Of a stretch of DNA of 64,000 bases, positions 43,190 to 56,485 are shown piece after piece. Positions within the stretch are counted from its first letter, which is position 1, and each line of letters begins with the position of its first letter. The notes under the pieces were generated by a model. It saw nothing but the letters and a program-made list of their open reading frames with translations, did no database searches and was not told where the DNA came from. Source of the DNA: Oceanospirillaceae bacterium (GTDB lineage: Bacteria; Pseudomonadota; Gammaproteobacteria; Pseudomonadales; Litoribrevibacteraceae); the NCBI GenBank assembly GCA_015665455.1, contig JADFAD010000006.1:310001-374000 (forward strand), read 5' to 3'. A program made the translations under genes and the position numbers.

Positions 43190-44416
43190 ATGTCATTTCT
43201 AGCAGAGCTATCGCCTCAAATCCGACAGTACCTGGTTGTTACTGGAAACTATTGGGCATTTACCCTGACGGATGGTGCTCTACGCATGTTAGTGGTACTC
43301 CACTTTCATGCGCTAGGATACAGCCCTCTAGAAATCGCACTGCTGTTTCTGTTTTATGAGGTATTTGGTGTACTGACCAACCTTTTTGGCGGTTGGCTTG
43401 GTGCGCATTTGGGCCTAAATAAAACCATGAACATTGGGCTAGCACTGCAAATCATTGCGTTAAGCATGTTACTTGTGCCTGCAACACTATTGACCGTGCC
43501 TTGGGTTATGGCCGCTCAAGCCTTGTCTGGGGTTGCTAAAGACCTTAATAAAATGAGTGCAAAGAGCTCGATTAAGTTGTTAGTCCCCAGCGATGCTCAA
43601 GGCACACTTTATAAATGGGTCGCCATTCTTACCGGCTCAAAGAATGCGTTAAAAGGTGTGGGATTCTTCTTAGGAGGAGGCTTACTTGCTGCCTTTGGAT
43701 TTACCAACGCAGTTGGACTTATGGCTGGTGTATTAGCATTGGTATGGGTTTTCAGCCTATGTGCGCTTAAGAAAGATTTAGGTAAGGCAAAGAACAAACC
43801 TAAATTCAGCGAGATCTTTTCTAAGAGTAAAGCCATTAACTATTTATCCGCAGCTCGGTTATTTTTATTTGGTGCACGCGATGTTTGGTTTGTAGTTGCT
43901 TTACCGGTTTATCTCGCAACAACCTTCGGCTGGGATCATTGGTATGTGGGTGGTTTCCTAGCTTTATGGGTCATTGGCTACGGAGTTGTTCAATCCTTCG
44001 CCCCGAATTTTACAGGCAAGAAAACAGGTCAAGTTCCTGATGGGAAGTCAGCCTTTATATGGGCCGCTATACTCATGGTGACGCCAGCGCTTATTGCATC
44101 GGCGATGCTATGGGAGATTAAACCTGAAATCAGCTTACTTGGCGGGCTTTTGATATTTGGGGGGCTATTTGCAATTAACTCTTCACTCCATAGTTATCTA
44201 ATTGTCAGCTACGCGGCAGAAGATGGTGTATCCCTTGATGTGGGCTTTTATTACATGGCCAATGCGATGGGTCGCTTGATAGGCACTGTCCTATCCGGTT
44301 GGGTGTATCAGGAGTCAGATCTGGTTGCTTGCCTCTGGATATCCACGTTGTTTATTGGCATTGCCGCCCTACTCTCGATCGCGCTTCCCAAACATAAACA
44401 ACAAGCTCCAGTTTAA
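43190..44416 (+). CDS. arsJ: ArsJ organoarsenical efflux permease (MFS)
   Basis: A 408-residue major facilitator protein with about 11-12 helices: 'YWAFTLTDGALRMLVVLHFHALGYSPLEIALLFLFYEVFGVLTNLFGGWLGAHLGLN' is the recognisable ArsJ N-terminus, and 'SGVAKDLNKMSAKSSIKLLV' follows. It begins four bases after the GAPDH stop and ends the operon. With the GAPDH it completes the two-step export of arsenate as 1-arseno-3-phosphoglycerate. It is convergent with radA (24 bases apart), with no obvious hairpin between them. Confidence 0.92.
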   Translation: MSFLAELSPQIRQYLVVTGNYWAFTLTDGALRMLVVLHFHALGYSPLEIALLFLFYEVFGVLTNLFGGWLGAHLGLNKTMNIGLALQIIALSMLLVPATLLTVPWVMAAQALSGVAKDLNKMSAKSSIKLLVPSDAQGTLYKWVAILTGSKNALKGVGFFLGGGLLAAFGFTNAVGLMAGVLALVWVFSLCALKKDLGKAKNKPKFSEIFSKSKAINYLSAARLFLFGARDVWFVVALPVYLATTFGWDHWYVGGFLALWVIGYGVVQSFAPNFTGKKTGQVPDGKSAFIWAAILMVTPALIASAMLWEIKPEISLLGGLLIFGGLFAINSSLHSYLIVSYAAEDGVSLDVGFYYMANAMGRLIGTVLSGWVYQESDLVACLWISTLFIGIAALLSIALPKHKQQAPV

Positions 44417-44440
44417 TCACAGGTCAACCTAAGCCAAAAC

Positions 44441-45817
44441 TTAATTGGATAGATATTCCAATGCTTCAGAAATCTTAGTAACAGGAATGATCTCCATACC
44501 TGATATTTTGTCTCTTGGAGCATTGGCTTTTGGCACGATGGCCGTTTTAAAGCCATGCTTGGCCGCTTCTCTTATTCGCTCTTGTCCACTCGGAACAGGT
44601 CGGATTTCACCAGATAAACCAACTTCACCGAAGACAACCAAATCCATTGGCAATGAGCGATTCCTAAAACTAGATAAAATTGACATAACCAGTGCTAAAT
44701 CCGAACTGGTCTCGGCCACTTTAACGCCACCGACTACGTTTACATAGACGTCTTGATCACCGGTATGCAAACCGCCATGACGATTCATTACGGCTAACAA
44801 CATAGACAATCGGTTTTGATCTAAGCCGACTGCGACTCGCCTAGGGTTGCCAAAATGACTTTCGTCCACCAAGGCTTGAATCTCAACCAACATAGGTCGA
44901 GTGCCTTCCCAGATGACCATCACAGCGGAGCCAGATGCGGCCTCTTCTCCACGAGATAAAAAGATAGAGCTTGGATTTTTTACTTCTTTCAGGCCTTTAT
45001 CCAGCATGGCAAATACGCCAAGTTCATTAATAGCGCCAAATCGATTTTTGATTCCCCGAAGTGTTCGATAGCGACCATCAGCTTCACCTTCCAGCATAAT
45101 GGATGTATCAATCATGTGCTCAAGAACTTTAGGGCCAGCTAACGAACCGTCTTTAGTTACATGGCCGACTAAGAATAAGATCGTCTGTGTCTGTTTTGCA
45201 AACTTGGTAAGAAACGCTGCGCATTCTCTTACTTGGGAAACACTGCCTGGCGCCGACTCAAGTCCTGCGAGATGCATGACTTGAATTGAATCGACGATCA
45301 CCAGTTTAGGCTTCTCTTCAGTCGCAATATTAACGATGGCTTCAACGTCCGTCTCAGCCAACATCTTTACATTTTCTGTAGGCAGCCCTAGACGCTGAGC
45401 TCGCATAGCGACCTGCTGTAAGGATTCTTCACCTGTAATATAAAGACAAGATTGAGCGGCAGCGAGTAAGCAGACGGTTTGTAGCAGCAGCGTGGATTTA
45501 CCCGCTCCTGGATGCCCACCCACCAAAATCACAGAACCAGGAACCAAACCACCACCTAAAACTCGATCAAACTCTTGCATCCCTGTGGATATTCTTGGCA
45601 TGTCGGCCAAATCCACAGAGTTTAGAGAAACCACTTTTTGAGTCGTTTGGCCGGCATAACCGGAAGAACGAATAGATGCAGCGGATGTTTTTTTACCCGT
45701 ACCCACTACAAACTCTTTTAACGTATTCCACTCTGAGCAGCCAGAACATTGACCCTGCCACTTAGAATGATCTGCACCGCACTCGGTACAGACATACGCT
45801 GTCTTCCGCTTCGCCAT
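44441..45817 (-). CDS. radA: DNA repair protein RadA (Sms)
   Basis: A 458-residue RadA of normal length. The N-terminal four-Cys zinc motif is 'AYVCTECGADHSKWQGQCSGCSEW'. The RecA-like domain has Walker A 'GHPGAGKSTLLLQ' and the RadA-specific 'KNRFGAINELGVF' motif, and the C-terminal Lon-like part includes 'GLSGEIRPV'. It is a branch-migration helicase acting in recombination. It follows hemE by 15 bases on the same strand. Confidence 0.97.
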   Translation of the reverse strand: MAKRKTAYVCTECGADHSKWQGQCSGCSEWNTLKEFVVGTGKKTSAASIRSSGYAGQTTQKVVSLNSVDLADMPRISTGMQEFDRVLGGGLVPGSVILVGGHPGAGKSTLLLQTVCLLAAAQSCLYITGEESLQQVAMRAQRLGLPTENVKMLAETDVEAIVNIATEEKPKLVIVDSIQVMHLAGLESAPGSVSQVRECAAFLTKFAKQTQTILFLVGHVTKDGSLAGPKVLEHMIDTSIMLEGEADGRYRTLRGIKNRFGAINELGVFAMLDKGLKEVKNPSSIFLSRGEEAASGSAVMVIWEGTRPMLVEIQALVDESHFGNPRRVAVGLDQNRLSMLLAVMNRHGGLHTGDQDVYVNVVGGVKVAETSSDLALVMSILSSFRNRSLPMDLVVFGEVGLSGEIRPVPSGQERIREAAKHGFKTAIVPKANAPRDKISGMEIIPVTKISEALEYLSN

Positions 45818-45832
45818 TTATACAGACCTGAA

Positions 45833-46903
45833 TTATTTATGGTATTGAGGGCTTAATTCTACAACCGCTTCAATAAAGGCTTTCGCATGGTCAGGATCTA
45901 CCCACTGATGGATGCCATGTCCCAAGTTGAAGACATGCCCTGAACCATTACCGTAGCCGTCCAACACCATCTTAACTTCTTCACGAATGATCTTTGGATC
46001 TGCGTATAAAATACATGGATCTAGATTGCCTTGAAGCGCAACTCGGTCACCCACTCGCTGACGCGCATTGGTGATGTCCGTTGTCCAATCCAAACCAAGC
46101 GCATCACAGCCAGTATCTGCCATTGATTCTAACCACTGGCCTCCACCTTTGGTAAACAGAATCACAGGGACTTTACGACCTTCGTTTTCCCGCTTAAGAC
46201 CAGCAACGATCTTCTGCATGTACTTTAATGAGAACTCTTGATAGCAACGGCCACTTAATGCGCCACCCCAAGTATCAAAAATCTGCACAGCTTGTGCGCC
46301 TGCGTCTATCTGTGCATTCAAATAGCCAACAACCGATTGAGCCAGTTTGTCCAACAGCTGGTGTAACACTTCAGGCTGGTTGTACATCATAGCTTTGACT
46401 TTTCTGAAGTCTTTTGATGAACCACCTTCCACCATATAGGTTGCAAGTGTCCAAGGACTTCCAGAGAAACCAATAAGAGGTACTCGACCATTCAGTTCAC
46501 GACGAATCGTAGACACCGCTTTTGTCACATAGGACAAATCGCCACGGTCCATATCAACAATCGGCAGTGCATCAACATCCGCTTCAGTCTCGACCACTTT
46601 TTTAAATTTAGGACCTTCACCCGTTTCAAAATACAAACCAAGACCCATTGCATCAGGAATGGTCAAAATATCAGAGAAAAGAATCGCCGCATCTAAACCT
46701 GGGTAACGATCTAAAGGCTGAAGTGTCACTTCACAAGCAAAGTCAGCGTTCATGCATAGGTCCATGAAGCTTCCTGCGTCTGCTCGAGACGCTCGATATT
46801 CAGGCAGATACCGACCAGCTTGACGCATCATCCAGATCGGCGTGCGATCAACGGGTTCATTCAATAATGCACGCAGAAATCGATCGTTCTTAAGCTCAGT
46901 CAT
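45833..46903 (-). CDS. hemE: uroporphyrinogen decarboxylase
   Basis: A 356-residue enzyme of normal length that decarboxylates uroporphyrinogen III to coproporphyrinogen III in haem synthesis. The signature blocks are '[19 protein letters not shown]' at the N-terminus (substrate Arg residues), '[18 protein letters not shown]', '[17 protein letters not shown]' and '[14 protein letters not shown]' at the C-terminus. It lies between gltD, from which it is separated by a strong bidirectional terminator, and radA. Confidence 0.97.
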   Translation of the reverse strand: MTELKNDRFLRALLNEPVDRTPIWMMRQAGRYLPEYRASRADAGSFMDLCMNADFACEVTLQPLDRYPGLDAAILFSDILTIPDAMGLGLYFETGEGPKFKKVVETEADVDALPIVDMDRGDLSYVTKAVSTIRRELNGRVPLIGFSGSPWTLATYMVEGGSSKDFRKVKAMMYNQPEVLHQLLDKLAQSVVGYLNAQIDAGAQAVQIFDTWGGALSGRCYQEFSLKYMQKIVAGLKRENEGRKVPVILFTKGGGQWLESMADTGCDALGLDWTTDITNARQRVGDRVALQGNLDPCILYADPKIIREEVKMVLDGYGNGSGHVFNLGHGIHQWVDPDHAKAFIEAVVELSPQYHK

Positions 46904-46960
46904 GTTATCCCCTTAAACGGTTAAAAAATCTGAGAACAATGATACCGAAAAAGAAAAAAA

Positions 46961-46997
46961 AAAGCCCAGTATGTACACGACATACTGGGCTTTTTTT
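46961..46997. terminator. strong bidirectional rho-independent terminator
   Basis: An 11-base perfect stem (GCCCAGTATGT / ACATACTGGGC) with a five-base loop, flanked by an A-run on the left and T7 on the right, so it works on both strands. It ends the gltBD transcript before hemE. Confidence 0.92.
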
Positions 46998-47058
46998 ATT
47001 GACGCTAATCACGATTACCTATTGCTAGCTATAAAAGCTAAAAATAAGTGGCTATAAA

Positions 47059-48501
<1,443 letters not shown>

Positions 48502-48522
48502 TCACTGGTTATTGCTTTAGCG

Positions 48523-48542
48523 AGACGCTCCTAAGAGCGTCT
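48523..48542. other. hairpin between gltB and gltD
   Basis: AGACGCTC, loop CTAA, GAGCGTCT: a perfect eight-base stem in the 89-base gap between gltB and gltD. There is no U-run, so it is probably an RNA processing or differential-expression element rather than a terminator. Confidence 0.5.
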
Positions 48543-48560
48543 ACCTGTAAATCATCCAAA

Positions 48561-51500
48561 TTATTCAGGACGACCTTTCGTGCTATCAAGCAATTTACCC
48601 AGGCTCGCAGCTTTTGGTTTCACTAACCAGAACTTGCCAACGAAGCCATCAAAATCTTCAAGAATTTGCTGTCCCCATGCACTGCTGGTTTCAGCAACGT
48701 ACTCAGTAATCACACCACGTAAATGATTACGGTACTCTTCCATAGATTCTTGAGTGATTCGATGAATATCAATCAACTCATGGTTATAGCAGTCAACGAA
48801 TGTACGATCTTGATCCAGTACATAAGCAAAACCACCTGTCATACCAGCGCCAAAGTTAACGCCGACCTTACCTAATACGGTTACGAAACCACCCGTCATG
48901 TATTCACAACAGTGATCACCTGCACCTTCAATAACGGTATGAGCACCAGAGTTACGAACGGCAAAACGTTCACCAGCAGTACCAGCAGCAAATAACTTAC
49001 CGCCCGTAGCACCGTACAAACATGTATTACCAATAATGGATGTCTCTTGGCTTGCAAACTGACTGCCCTGTGGTGGTCGAATAACCAGCTTACCGCCAGC
49101 CATACCTTTACCCACATAATCGTTTGCATCACCTTCTAGACGCATCACTAAACCACCGGCATTCCAAACACCGAAGCTTTGGCCTGCAGTACCTTTAAGG
49201 TTCAAAGTAACCGGTGTGTCAGCCATTCCCAAGTTGCCATATCGCTTAGCGATTTCACCAGATAAACGAGCACCTACAGAACGATCACAGTTAGTTACCT
49301 TGAAGTCAAACTCACCGCCTACTTTTTCTTCAACAGCAGAAACAACCTCTTTAACAATCTCAGCATTCTTTAATGCTTCATCGTATGGAGGATTACGCTC
49401 AACACCACAAGTGTGAGGCTTATCTGCCGGAACAAAGCTGTTATCTAACAGCGGGGTTAAATCCAGTTTTGCTTGTCGCTCAGTTGCACCTTCAATGATC
49501 TCAAGAAGATCAGAACGGCCAACCAGCTCTTCCAATGTCTTAACACCTAAGTCAGCCATTACTTGGCGAACTTCTTGCGCAACAAAGCGGAAATAGTTCA
49601 TAACCATTTCAACCGTGCCGATAAAGTGCTTATCACGCAGTAAGTCATCTTGAGTCGCAACACCTGTTGCACAGTTATTAAGATGACAAATTCGAAGAAT
49701 CTTACACCCTAATGCAACCATTGGTGCAGTACCAAAGCCAAAGCTTTCAGCACCCAAAATAGCAGCTTTCACTACATCCAGACCCGTTTTTAAACCACCG
49801 TCTGTTTGTAAACGAACTTTACCACGTAAATCATTACATCGTAGCGCTTGATGAGCTTCACTTAAACCCAGCTCCCAAGGAGAGCCTGCATGTTTGATAG
49901 AAGTCAGCGGGCTTGCAGCTGTACCACCGTCGTAACCAGAAATGGTAATCAGATCGGCGTAAGCCTTAGCTACACCAGCCGCAATCGTTCCAACACCCGG
50001 CTCAGAAACAAGTTTCACAGAAACTTGAGCTTCCGGGTTCACTTGCTTCAAATCAAAGATCAGCTGAGCCAAATCTTCAATTGAGTAAATATCATGGTGC
50101 GGAGGCGGAGAAATCAGTGTTACACCCGGCACAGAATAACGTAAACGAGCAATCAAATCGTTTACTTTACCACCAGGTAACTGACCACCTTCACCCGGCT
50201 TAGCGCCTTGAGCAACTTTAATCTGCAATACATCTGCATTAACAAGATAATGTGGTGTTACACCAAAGCGACCTGAAGCGATTTGCTTAATTTTAGAGCG
50301 CTTTTCAGTACCGTAACGAACAGGATCTTCACCACCTTCACCCGAGTTAGAACGACCACCAAGGCGGTTCATTGCTACAGCTAGGGCTTCATGAGCTTCA
50401 GGTGAAAGAGCGCCTAAAGACATAGCAGCAGAGTCAAACCGAGGATAAATATTCTCCAAAGGTTCGACATCATCAACTGAAATAGAAGTTACGTCTGTTT
50501 TTAACTTCAGCAGATCGCGTATTGTTGCAATTGGACGTTCATTCACCAAAGTCGCATATTTATCGTATGCGTTTTGATCTCCGTTCTGAACGGCATCCTG
50601 CAAGTACTTAACTACATCCGGGTTATAAGTATGGTATTCACTGTCGTGAACAAACTTTAAGAATCCGCCTTGTGAAATTGGCTTACGCTTACGTACGGCC
50701 AATCCAGCCAGTAACTCTTGGTCTGCTTGAAGGTCAGAGAAATCAGCACCCGCAATACGGCTACTTACGCCCGTAAAGCACTGATCAATAACTGAATCAT
50801 TTAAGCCTATCGCTTCGAACAATTGAGAACCGCGATACGAAGCAATGGTAGAAATACCCATCTTAGATAAGATCTTCAGCAGGCCTTTATTAATGCCTTT
50901 ACGGTAATTCTTTTGAGCTTCAATTGGATCCATGACAAGTTCGCCTGAACGAACAAGATCACACAATGTTTCATATGCAAGGTACGGATGAACCGCTGTT
51001 GCACCAAAACCAATTAATACAGCTAAATGATGAGAGTCACGTGCCCAACCCGTTTCAACAACGATGTTCGAGTCACAGCGTAAACCTTCGTTAATCAAGC
51101 GATGGTGAACAGCACCCGTTGCCATGAACGAGTTGACAGGTAATTTACCTGATTCAATTTCTCGATCCGATAATATGACAATCGTGGTTCCTGACTTAAC
51201 GAGATCAACAGCTTCATCACAAACGCGTTTAATTGCTGTTTCTAAACCTTCTTCGGCCGAATATTCAAGTTTAACGGTTCCTGCAACAAAACGTTCGTCG
51301 TCGAGCGCTTGTAGCTTACGAACTTTACTGCTCGATAAGATTGGCGTTGAAAGAATAATCCGTGACGCATGCTCAGGAGAGAATTCAAATACATTTCTCT
51401 CTGCACCAATGCAAGTTTCCAGTGACATTACGATCGTTTCACGTAATGGATCAATTGGCGGGTTAGTAACCTGAGCAAACTTTTGACGGAAGAAATCACT

Positions 51501-53012
51501 GACTGGGCGAACACGCTGTGACAAAACTGCCATTGGCGTATCGTCACCCATAGAGCCTGTAGCTTCCTGACCGCCTTCAGCAAGCGGTCTAAGTACCTGA
51601 TCACGTTCTTCAAACGTAACCTGATACATTTTCATATTTGATTTTAAAACATCCGAATCAAGGCTTTCTGCCTGTTCAAGCTCTTCGCTCATAGATGATT
51701 CGATGCGGATAGCTTGGTCCTTTAACCACTTTTTATAAGGGTTAGAGTTCTTCAAGCGATCATCAATATCTTGAGTATGCAGCACTTCGCCATTTTCTGT
51801 GTCCACGACCAACATCTGGCCAGGGCCAACACGGCCTTTAGCAACTACATCTTCAGGTGCATAATCATACACACCAATTTCTGAAGCCAATGTAATATAG
51901 CCATTCTTCGTTGTAACCCAACGAGCTGGACGTAAACCGTTACGGTCAAGCATACAAACAGCATGACGACCATCCGTCATTACAACACCGGCTGGGCCAT
52001 CCCAAGCTTCACAGTGCATAGATGTATATTCATAAAATGCACGTAAATCCGGGTCCATCGTCTCAGCATTCTGCCAAGCAGGAGGAATAATCAAGCGAAG
52101 TGCTTGAGGTAGATCCATACCACCAGTCAGCAATAGTTCCAGCATGTTATCCATACTAGAAGAATCCGAACCAGTTGTATTCACAACAGGTTGCAAGCTG
52201 TCTAAATCAGGCAGTAATGAAGTAGCATATTTACTACCACGAGCCTTAGCCCAATTTCGATTGCCTTCTACAGTATTAATCTCACCATTATGGGCAAGAT
52301 AGCGGAAAGGTTGAGCCAATGGCCATAAAGGTAAGGTATTTGTAGAGAAACGTTGATGGAACACACACACCGACGTAGCAACACGCTCATCACCAAGATC
52401 AAGATAAAAGCTTGGTAAATCAACAGGCATCATCAATCCTTTATAAGAAAGAACTTCAGATGACATACTACAAATATAGAAATTTTCCTGATCAGCTGTT
52501 GCGAGTTCAGCGCGACGCTTAGCCACAAACAACTTGACCATAAACTCTTGATGAGTCAACTCATCAGTAGCTTCAATAAACAACTGTTCAAATCTTGGAA
52601 GAACATCAATGGCCATTGGCCCCAGACAGTCATTATTCGTCGGAACCTCGCGCCAACCAATAACGTTCAAGCCTTGCTCTTTAACTGCCTGTTCAACACA
52701 TTCTCGTTGCTTAGATGCGTTTTGATCATCAAGATCCAAAAACAACATTGCCACAGCATACTGATCAGCTAGGTTCTTACCAAACTGTTCATTCGCTACT
52801 TCTCTGAGGAATGCATCCGGTTTTTTAATTAACAGACCACAACCGTCACCTGTTTTACCGTCAGCAGCAATACCACCACGATGGGTCATGCAAGTTAAGG
52901 CTTCAATAGCCGTCTGCAACAAGTGGTGACTAGCCTCACCGCTCATGTGAGCGATTAAACCAAAACCACAGTTATCCCTGACATCCCCAGGATGATAAAG
53001 ACCTTTACTCAT
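48561..53012 (-). CDS. gltB: glutamate synthase (NADPH) large subunit
   Basis: A 1483-residue subunit of normal size. The class II glutaminase nucleophile is Cys in '[14 protein letters not shown]' (residue 15), exposed after removal of a 14-residue propeptide. The glutaminase domain includes '[20 protein letters not shown]'. The synthase domain binds FMN ('[18 protein letters not shown]', '[15 protein letters not shown]') and a 3Fe-4S cluster through '[19 protein letters not shown]'. A C-terminal beta-helix ('[16 protein letters not shown]') closes it. It is the first gene of gltBD, with a 229-base non-coding leader in which no riboswitch was recognised. Confidence 0.98.
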   Translation of the reverse strand: MSKGLYHPGDVRDNCGFGLIAHMSGEASHHLLQTAIEALTCMTHRGGIAADGKTGDGCGLLIKKPDAFLREVANEQFGKNLADQYAVAMLFLDLDDQNASKQRECVEQAVKEQGLNVIGWREVPTNNDCLGPMAIDVLPRFEQLFIEATDELTHQEFMVKLFVAKRRAELATADQENFYICSMSSEVLSYKGLMMPVDLPSFYLDLGDERVATSVCVFHQRFSTNTLPLWPLAQPFRYLAHNGEINTVEGNRNWAKARGSKYATSLLPDLDSLQPVVNTTGSDSSSMDNMLELLLTGGMDLPQALRLIIPPAWQNAETMDPDLRAFYEYTSMHCEAWDGPAGVVMTDGRHAVCMLDRNGLRPARWVTTKNGYITLASEIGVYDYAPEDVVAKGRVGPGQMLVVDTENGEVLHTQDIDDRLKNSNPYKKWLKDQAIRIESSMSEELEQAESLDSDVLKSNMKMYQVTFEERDQVLRPLAEGGQEATGSMGDDTPMAVLSQRVRPVSDFFRQKFAQVTNPPIDPLRETIVMSLETCIGAERNVFEFSPEHASRIILSTPILSSSKVRKLQALDDERFVAGTVKLEYSAEEGLETAIKRVCDEAVDLVKSGTTIVILSDREIESGKLPVNSFMATGAVHHRLINEGLRCDSNIVVETGWARDSHHLAVLIGFGATAVHPYLAYETLCDLVRSGELVMDPIEAQKNYRKGINKGLLKILSKMGISTIASYRGSQLFEAIGLNDSVIDQCFTGVSSRIAGADFSDLQADQELLAGLAVRKRKPISQGGFLKFVHDSEYHTYNPDVVKYLQDAVQNGDQNAYDKYATLVNERPIATIRDLLKLKTDVTSISVDDVEPLENIYPRFDSAAMSLGALSPEAHEALAVAMNRLGGRSNSGEGGEDPVRYGTEKRSKIKQIASGRFGVTPHYLVNADVLQIKVAQGAKPGEGGQLPGGKVNDLIARLRYSVPGVTLISPPPHHDIYSIEDLAQLIFDLKQVNPEAQVSVKLVSEPGVGTIAAGVAKAYADLITISGYDGGTAASPLTSIKHAGSPWELGLSEAHQALRCNDLRGKVRLQTDGGLKTGLDVVKAAILGAESFGFGTAPMVALGCKILRICHLNNCATGVATQDDLLRDKHFIGTVEMVMNYFRFVAQEVRQVMADLGVKTLEELVGRSDLLEIIEGATERQAKLDLTPLLDNSFVPADKPHTCGVERNPPYDEALKNAEIVKEVVSAVEEKVGGEFDFKVTNCDRSVGARLSGEIAKRYGNLGMADTPVTLNLKGTAGQSFGVWNAGGLVMRLEGDANDYVGKGMAGGKLVIRPPQGSQFASQETSIIGNTCLYGATGGKLFAAGTAGERFAVRNSGAHTVIEGAGDHCCEYMTGGFVTVLGKVGVNFGAGMTGGFAYVLDQDRTFVDCYNHELIDIHRITQESMEEYRNHLRGVITEYVAETSSAWGQQILEDFDGFVGKFWLVKPKAASLGKLLDSTKGRPE

Positions 53013-53241
53013 AAGCCACTCTCACCTAGCCAATCTTATATTCTCTGTAGAACCCAAAAATCGAGTCCATGAACCTGCGGTTTGTACCCACGCAGGCAAA
53101 GGGGCGACTATTTTACACGTAACGACATGCAGTAACAAACTTTTACTGAAAATATGTACAGAAATGCGACAAGAGACTACAAGCTTGCGACTCTCAAATT
53201 AGAATTAACAGGTTGATTATCTGAATATAGGAAAGAAATAA

Positions 53242-54792
53242 CTAACGGATCATTTCTTTTTGAACAGAAGAAAAACTTCGAATCCAAACATCTTTTATAG
53301 GAAGCTCTTTTCCCGCTAGTTTGGCTAATTTTCTATTCTCATAGCTACCATGAATCAGAACAAACCAAGACTGACCACGAAGGACACCTTCGTAAATCGC
53401 CAACTGGGTTTTATCACCTGAATAGGAGTCTATATAGCGTGTTACGTTCTTTTTCGAATGCGCCCCTAAGATTTGTATTGTATAAAAATTTCCAGGTCTC
53501 GACGATATCCAACGCTTTGAATTATATGAATCGTCACTTTTTTCAACATTAAAATCTGTAAGCTTTGGTGTACTAACTTTCGCCCCCTTTTTAGCGCCAG
53601 AAACAAGAGGATCATCTAGCTGTTTATCAAGCACTGAAGACACAGCAATTGGTGCCTGATTCACTTCTGAGCTTTTGCCACTCATAGAAGGAGGTATTTT
53701 AATCTCATCTGTTGTAAGGGCTTGAGGTTTTTCAGCAAGAACCTCATTCGCAGCCAACAATTCCTTTTGCTTTAAACGCAACTGTTCAAGCAAAGATGAA
53801 TCCTTCCTTTCATCAGGTAAGCTATTAGATACAACATCAACTTTTTGGGTCTCTTCTTCTCTAGGCGTACTTTCAGATAAAACCAAGGTGCCACTATCCA
53901 GCGCATTCTCTTGCACAGAACGCTCCGCATTGTATAAAAACGCAATGACAATGATCACCAATGCAGTCAACGAAAAACCGATGGTTTGCCACGGAAAAGA
54001 AGATACAGAACGTTTATCCTTACTATCCTCTTCGAGTAATGAACGAACAGCTGAATTAACCTGCCCTAAATTCCCTTCAGATAAACTAAAGATAGTCTGT
54101 ATATCAGAATCAGTGTATAAGATTTTATCAGAGTCCGGCTTAGCACTTTCTAAAAACGATAAGTATTCTTCTGTTACCTTCTTATCCATTAGCGGGACAT
54201 GCAAAGTAAACACTTGCTCAGCCCCAGCTTCTTTAATAGCAGGCTTAGTTAGTAAAGTAGAGAAATAAGGTTCTGAAAAAAGAACGCATTTTAAATTCTC
54301 GTAATGACTTTTATCTAAAACAAGTTTCAATAATACTTGAATGGCTTCTTCGCTAAGCTCATGCGCATCATCCACAAGAATTACAACATTACTTCCAGTA
54401 TCTTTCAGTCTCAAGAAGTACGAATTAATAATGGAAAGTAGAGCTTGCTCATCTGTAGTTGAAGGAAGATCTGGAAGATCATGATGAAACCGTAAAGCGA
54501 GGACCTCACGAAGTATCTGATTTAATAATTCAGAAGAAGACATCAAGAGTGATGCCTTAACGGTGATGACACTTCCTTGCAGAGTATTCCCCACAGCCTG
54601 CATTAAATGCGTCTTTCCTGTCCCTGCGCTGCCACTGACATTAACCGCCATCATTCCGAAACGAGTAAGATGAACAATCTGATCTAATAATTCTGATCTA
54701 GAGCCACCAGAAAAGAAACGAGTAGGCAAATCAGCACGCGAAACCTTATCGGCATCAAATCCGGTCATTTCAGGTTGAGCATTGCCTACCAT
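53242..54792 (-). CDS. damX: DamX-like AAA-SPOR cell-division protein
   Basis: A 516-residue protein. An ExeA-type AAA domain fills about residues 20-265, with Walker A 'GSAGTGKTHLMQAV' and Walker B 'NVVILVDDAHEL'. A single membrane helix (about 283-303, 'IGFSLTALVIIVIAFLYNA') follows, then a Pro/Lys-rich periplasmic linker and a C-terminal SPOR domain ('FYTIQILGAHSKKNVTRYID', 'SWFVLIHGSY'). SPOR domains bind denuded glycan at the septum. Position between aroB and gltB matches the damX locus. Unlike E. coli DamX it keeps a complete ATPase, as in Pseudomonas-type homologs. Confidence 0.85.
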   Translation of the reverse strand: MVGNAQPEMTGFDADKVSRADLPTRFFSGGSRSELLDQIVHLTRFGMMAVNVSGSAGTGKTHLMQAVGNTLQGSVITVKASLLMSSSELLNQILREVLALRFHHDLPDLPSTTDEQALLSIINSYFLRLKDTGSNVVILVDDAHELSEEAIQVLLKLVLDKSHYENLKCVLFSEPYFSTLLTKPAIKEAGAEQVFTLHVPLMDKKVTEEYLSFLESAKPDSDKILYTDSDIQTIFSLSEGNLGQVNSAVRSLLEEDSKDKRSVSSFPWQTIGFSLTALVIIVIAFLYNAERSVQENALDSGTLVLSESTPREEETQKVDVVSNSLPDERKDSSLLEQLRLKQKELLAANEVLAEKPQALTTDEIKIPPSMSGKSSEVNQAPIAVSSVLDKQLDDPLVSGAKKGAKVSTPKLTDFNVEKSDDSYNSKRWISSRPGNFYTIQILGAHSKKNVTRYIDSYSGDKTQLAIYEGVLRGQSWFVLIHGSYENRKLAKLAGKELPIKDVWIRSFSSVQKEMIR

Positions 54793-54851
54793 CTCGTCAT
54801 CCTTAACTCATCAATTCTTAATATTTTTATTAATTACTAATAATCATAAAA

Positions 54852-55928
54852 CTAATTACTGTTTAATAATGTTTCTTGGAAAACATCAGATGGGTAGTCG
54901 GACGTGATTACTGCATCACCCAACGCTTTAAGTAGTACCAAGCGAATTCTATGATCCACATTCTTTTTGTCCAATGACATATACTCTACAAAGTTCTCAG
55001 AAGTCATGTTGTTCGGTGATTTAACAGGCAAGTTCGCAGATGAAATAAGCTTCTCAACTCTTTGAAGGTCCTCATTACTTATCCAGCCAAGTTTCTCTGA
55101 CATATAAGCTGCCATCATCATACCAGTTCCAACTGCTTCACCATGCAACCAGTTACCATACCCCTGATGCGCTTCAATAGCATGACCAAAAGTATGCCCT
55201 AGATTGAGCAGAGCCCTGCAACCAGATTCACGCTCATCAAGCGCTACAATTTCTGCTTTATTCCTGCACGAATCATATATTGCTTTAGATAATGTATCCT
55301 GATCACATGACAATAACGCAGAAATTGATCTTTCAATCCAAGATAAAAATGGCATATCTCGAATAAGACCGTACTTAATTACCTCTGCAATACCTGCAGA
55401 CAACTCTCGCTCAGGTAACGTCGTTAAGGTTTTAGTATCAGCAATAACCACATTAGGCTGATGAAAAGCACCTATCATATTTTTCCCAAGAGGATGATTG
55501 ATACCCGTCTTCCCCCCAACAGAAGAATCAACCTGAGATAATAAAGTTGTAGGAATTTGTATGAAATCCACGCCTCTTTGATAAGAGGCAGCAGCAAAAC
55601 CACACATATCACCAACTACACCGCCACCCAAGGCGATCAATGTTGTCTTTCTATTGTGCCTATTCTTTAAAAGCGATGCGTATATTTTATCAATGCTTTC
55701 AGAGTTCTTATATTTTTCACCATCAGGTAAAACAACTACATCAACATGAAATTCAACCAACCCTTTTTTTAGCTCTTCCAAATATAAAGGTGCTACCGTC
55801 TCATTAGTAACAATCATAACTTGTTGCCCATTAATATATGGAACAAGCAGATCTGACTGACCAAGAATATTTTCACCAATAAATATAGGGTAAGAACGAT
55901 CCCCTAAATCGACATTAAGCGTCTGCAT
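54852..55928 (-). CDS. aroB: 3-dehydroquinate synthase
   Basis: A 358-residue enzyme for the second step of the shikimate pathway. '[19 protein letters not shown]', '[60 protein letters not shown]' (NAD and substrate residues) and '[14 protein letters not shown]' (zinc His) are all intact. It follows aroK by 31 bases, the usual order. Confidence 0.97.
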   Translation of the reverse strand: MQTLNVDLGDRSYPIFIGENILGQSDLLVPYINGQQVMIVTNETVAPLYLEELKKGLVEFHVDVVVLPDGEKYKNSESIDKIYASLLKNRHNRKTTLIALGGGVVGDMCGFAAASYQRGVDFIQIPTTLLSQVDSSVGGKTGINHPLGKNMIGAFHQPNVVIADTKTLTTLPERELSAGIAEVIKYGLIRDMPFLSWIERSISALLSCDQDTLSKAIYDSCRNKAEIVALDERESGCRALLNLGHTFGHAIEAHQGYGNWLHGEAVGTGMMMAAYMSEKLGWISNEDLQRVEKLISSANLPVKSPNNMTSENFVEYMSLDKKNVDHRIRLVLLKALGDAVITSDYPSDVFQETLLNSN

Positions 55929-55959
55929 TTGACGTAATAGCTCTCAATATAAATAGTAA

Positions 55960-56463
55960 TTAAATATCTAAAACTCGTTTTATCTCTGAAACTACGAGCT
56001 TAGGATTTCTTTTATCCGTGGTCACGACAAAATCACAAACCTCTTGATATAAGGGATCTCTGATATCCATAAGGTTTTGAAGTACGGAAGTAGGATCTTC
56101 AGTTTGCAAAAGAGGACGGTTTTTATCTCTTCGCGTTCTTTCAATCTGTAATTCAACTGAAGTTTTTAAATAGATAACTGAACCTCGAGCTTTTAGAAAA
56201 GCTCGATTTTCTGGTTTTAAAACTGCTCCACCACCGGTAGCAAGAATGATGTCACTGAACAGAGTTAACTCATCAATCGCTGCCGTTTCTCTTTCCCTAA
56301 ACCCCGACTCACCTTCAACATCAAATATCCACGGAATATTTGTACCCGCGCGTTCTTCAATTACTTTGTCTGAGTCATAAAAGGGAAGATCTAACTCTAA
56401 AGATAAGAGCCTGCCGATGGTGCTTTTACCTGCACCCATCGGCCCTACAAGATATATATTAAT
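55960..56463 (-). CDS. aroK: shikimate kinase with an apparent ATT start
   Basis: Phosphorylates shikimate at O3. The first in-frame ATG (56439) falls inside the Walker A loop and would delete strand 1. Upstream in frame the codons read ATT-AAT-ATA-TAT-CTT-GTA-GGG-CCG before that ATG, giving (M)[16 protein letters not shown], which is the expected AroK N-terminus. ATT at 56463 has AAGGTG five bases upstream, and a TAA follows four codons further upstream, so no ATG, GTG or TTG is available. The product is then 167 residues, with '[10 protein letters not shown]', '[14 protein letters not shown]' and '[11 protein letters not shown]' intact. It lies 22 bases after pilQ. Confidence 0.93.
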   Translation of the reverse strand: MNIYLVGPMGAGKSTIGRLLSLELDLPFYDSDKVIEERAGTNIPWIFDVEGESGFRERETAAIDELTLFSDIILATGGGAVLKPENRAFLKARGSVIYLKTSVELQIERTRRDKNRPLLQTEDPTSVLQNLMDIRDPLYQEVCDFVVTTDKRNPKLVVSEIKRVLDI

Positions 56464-56485
56464 AAAAACACCTTACGTAAAACAA

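Noticed and set aside
53070-53100. Six-base inverted repeat (CCTGCG / CGCAGG) in the gltB leader as a riboswitch
   Set aside because: Only one short stem, no conserved riboswitch core, and no expression platform could be recognised.
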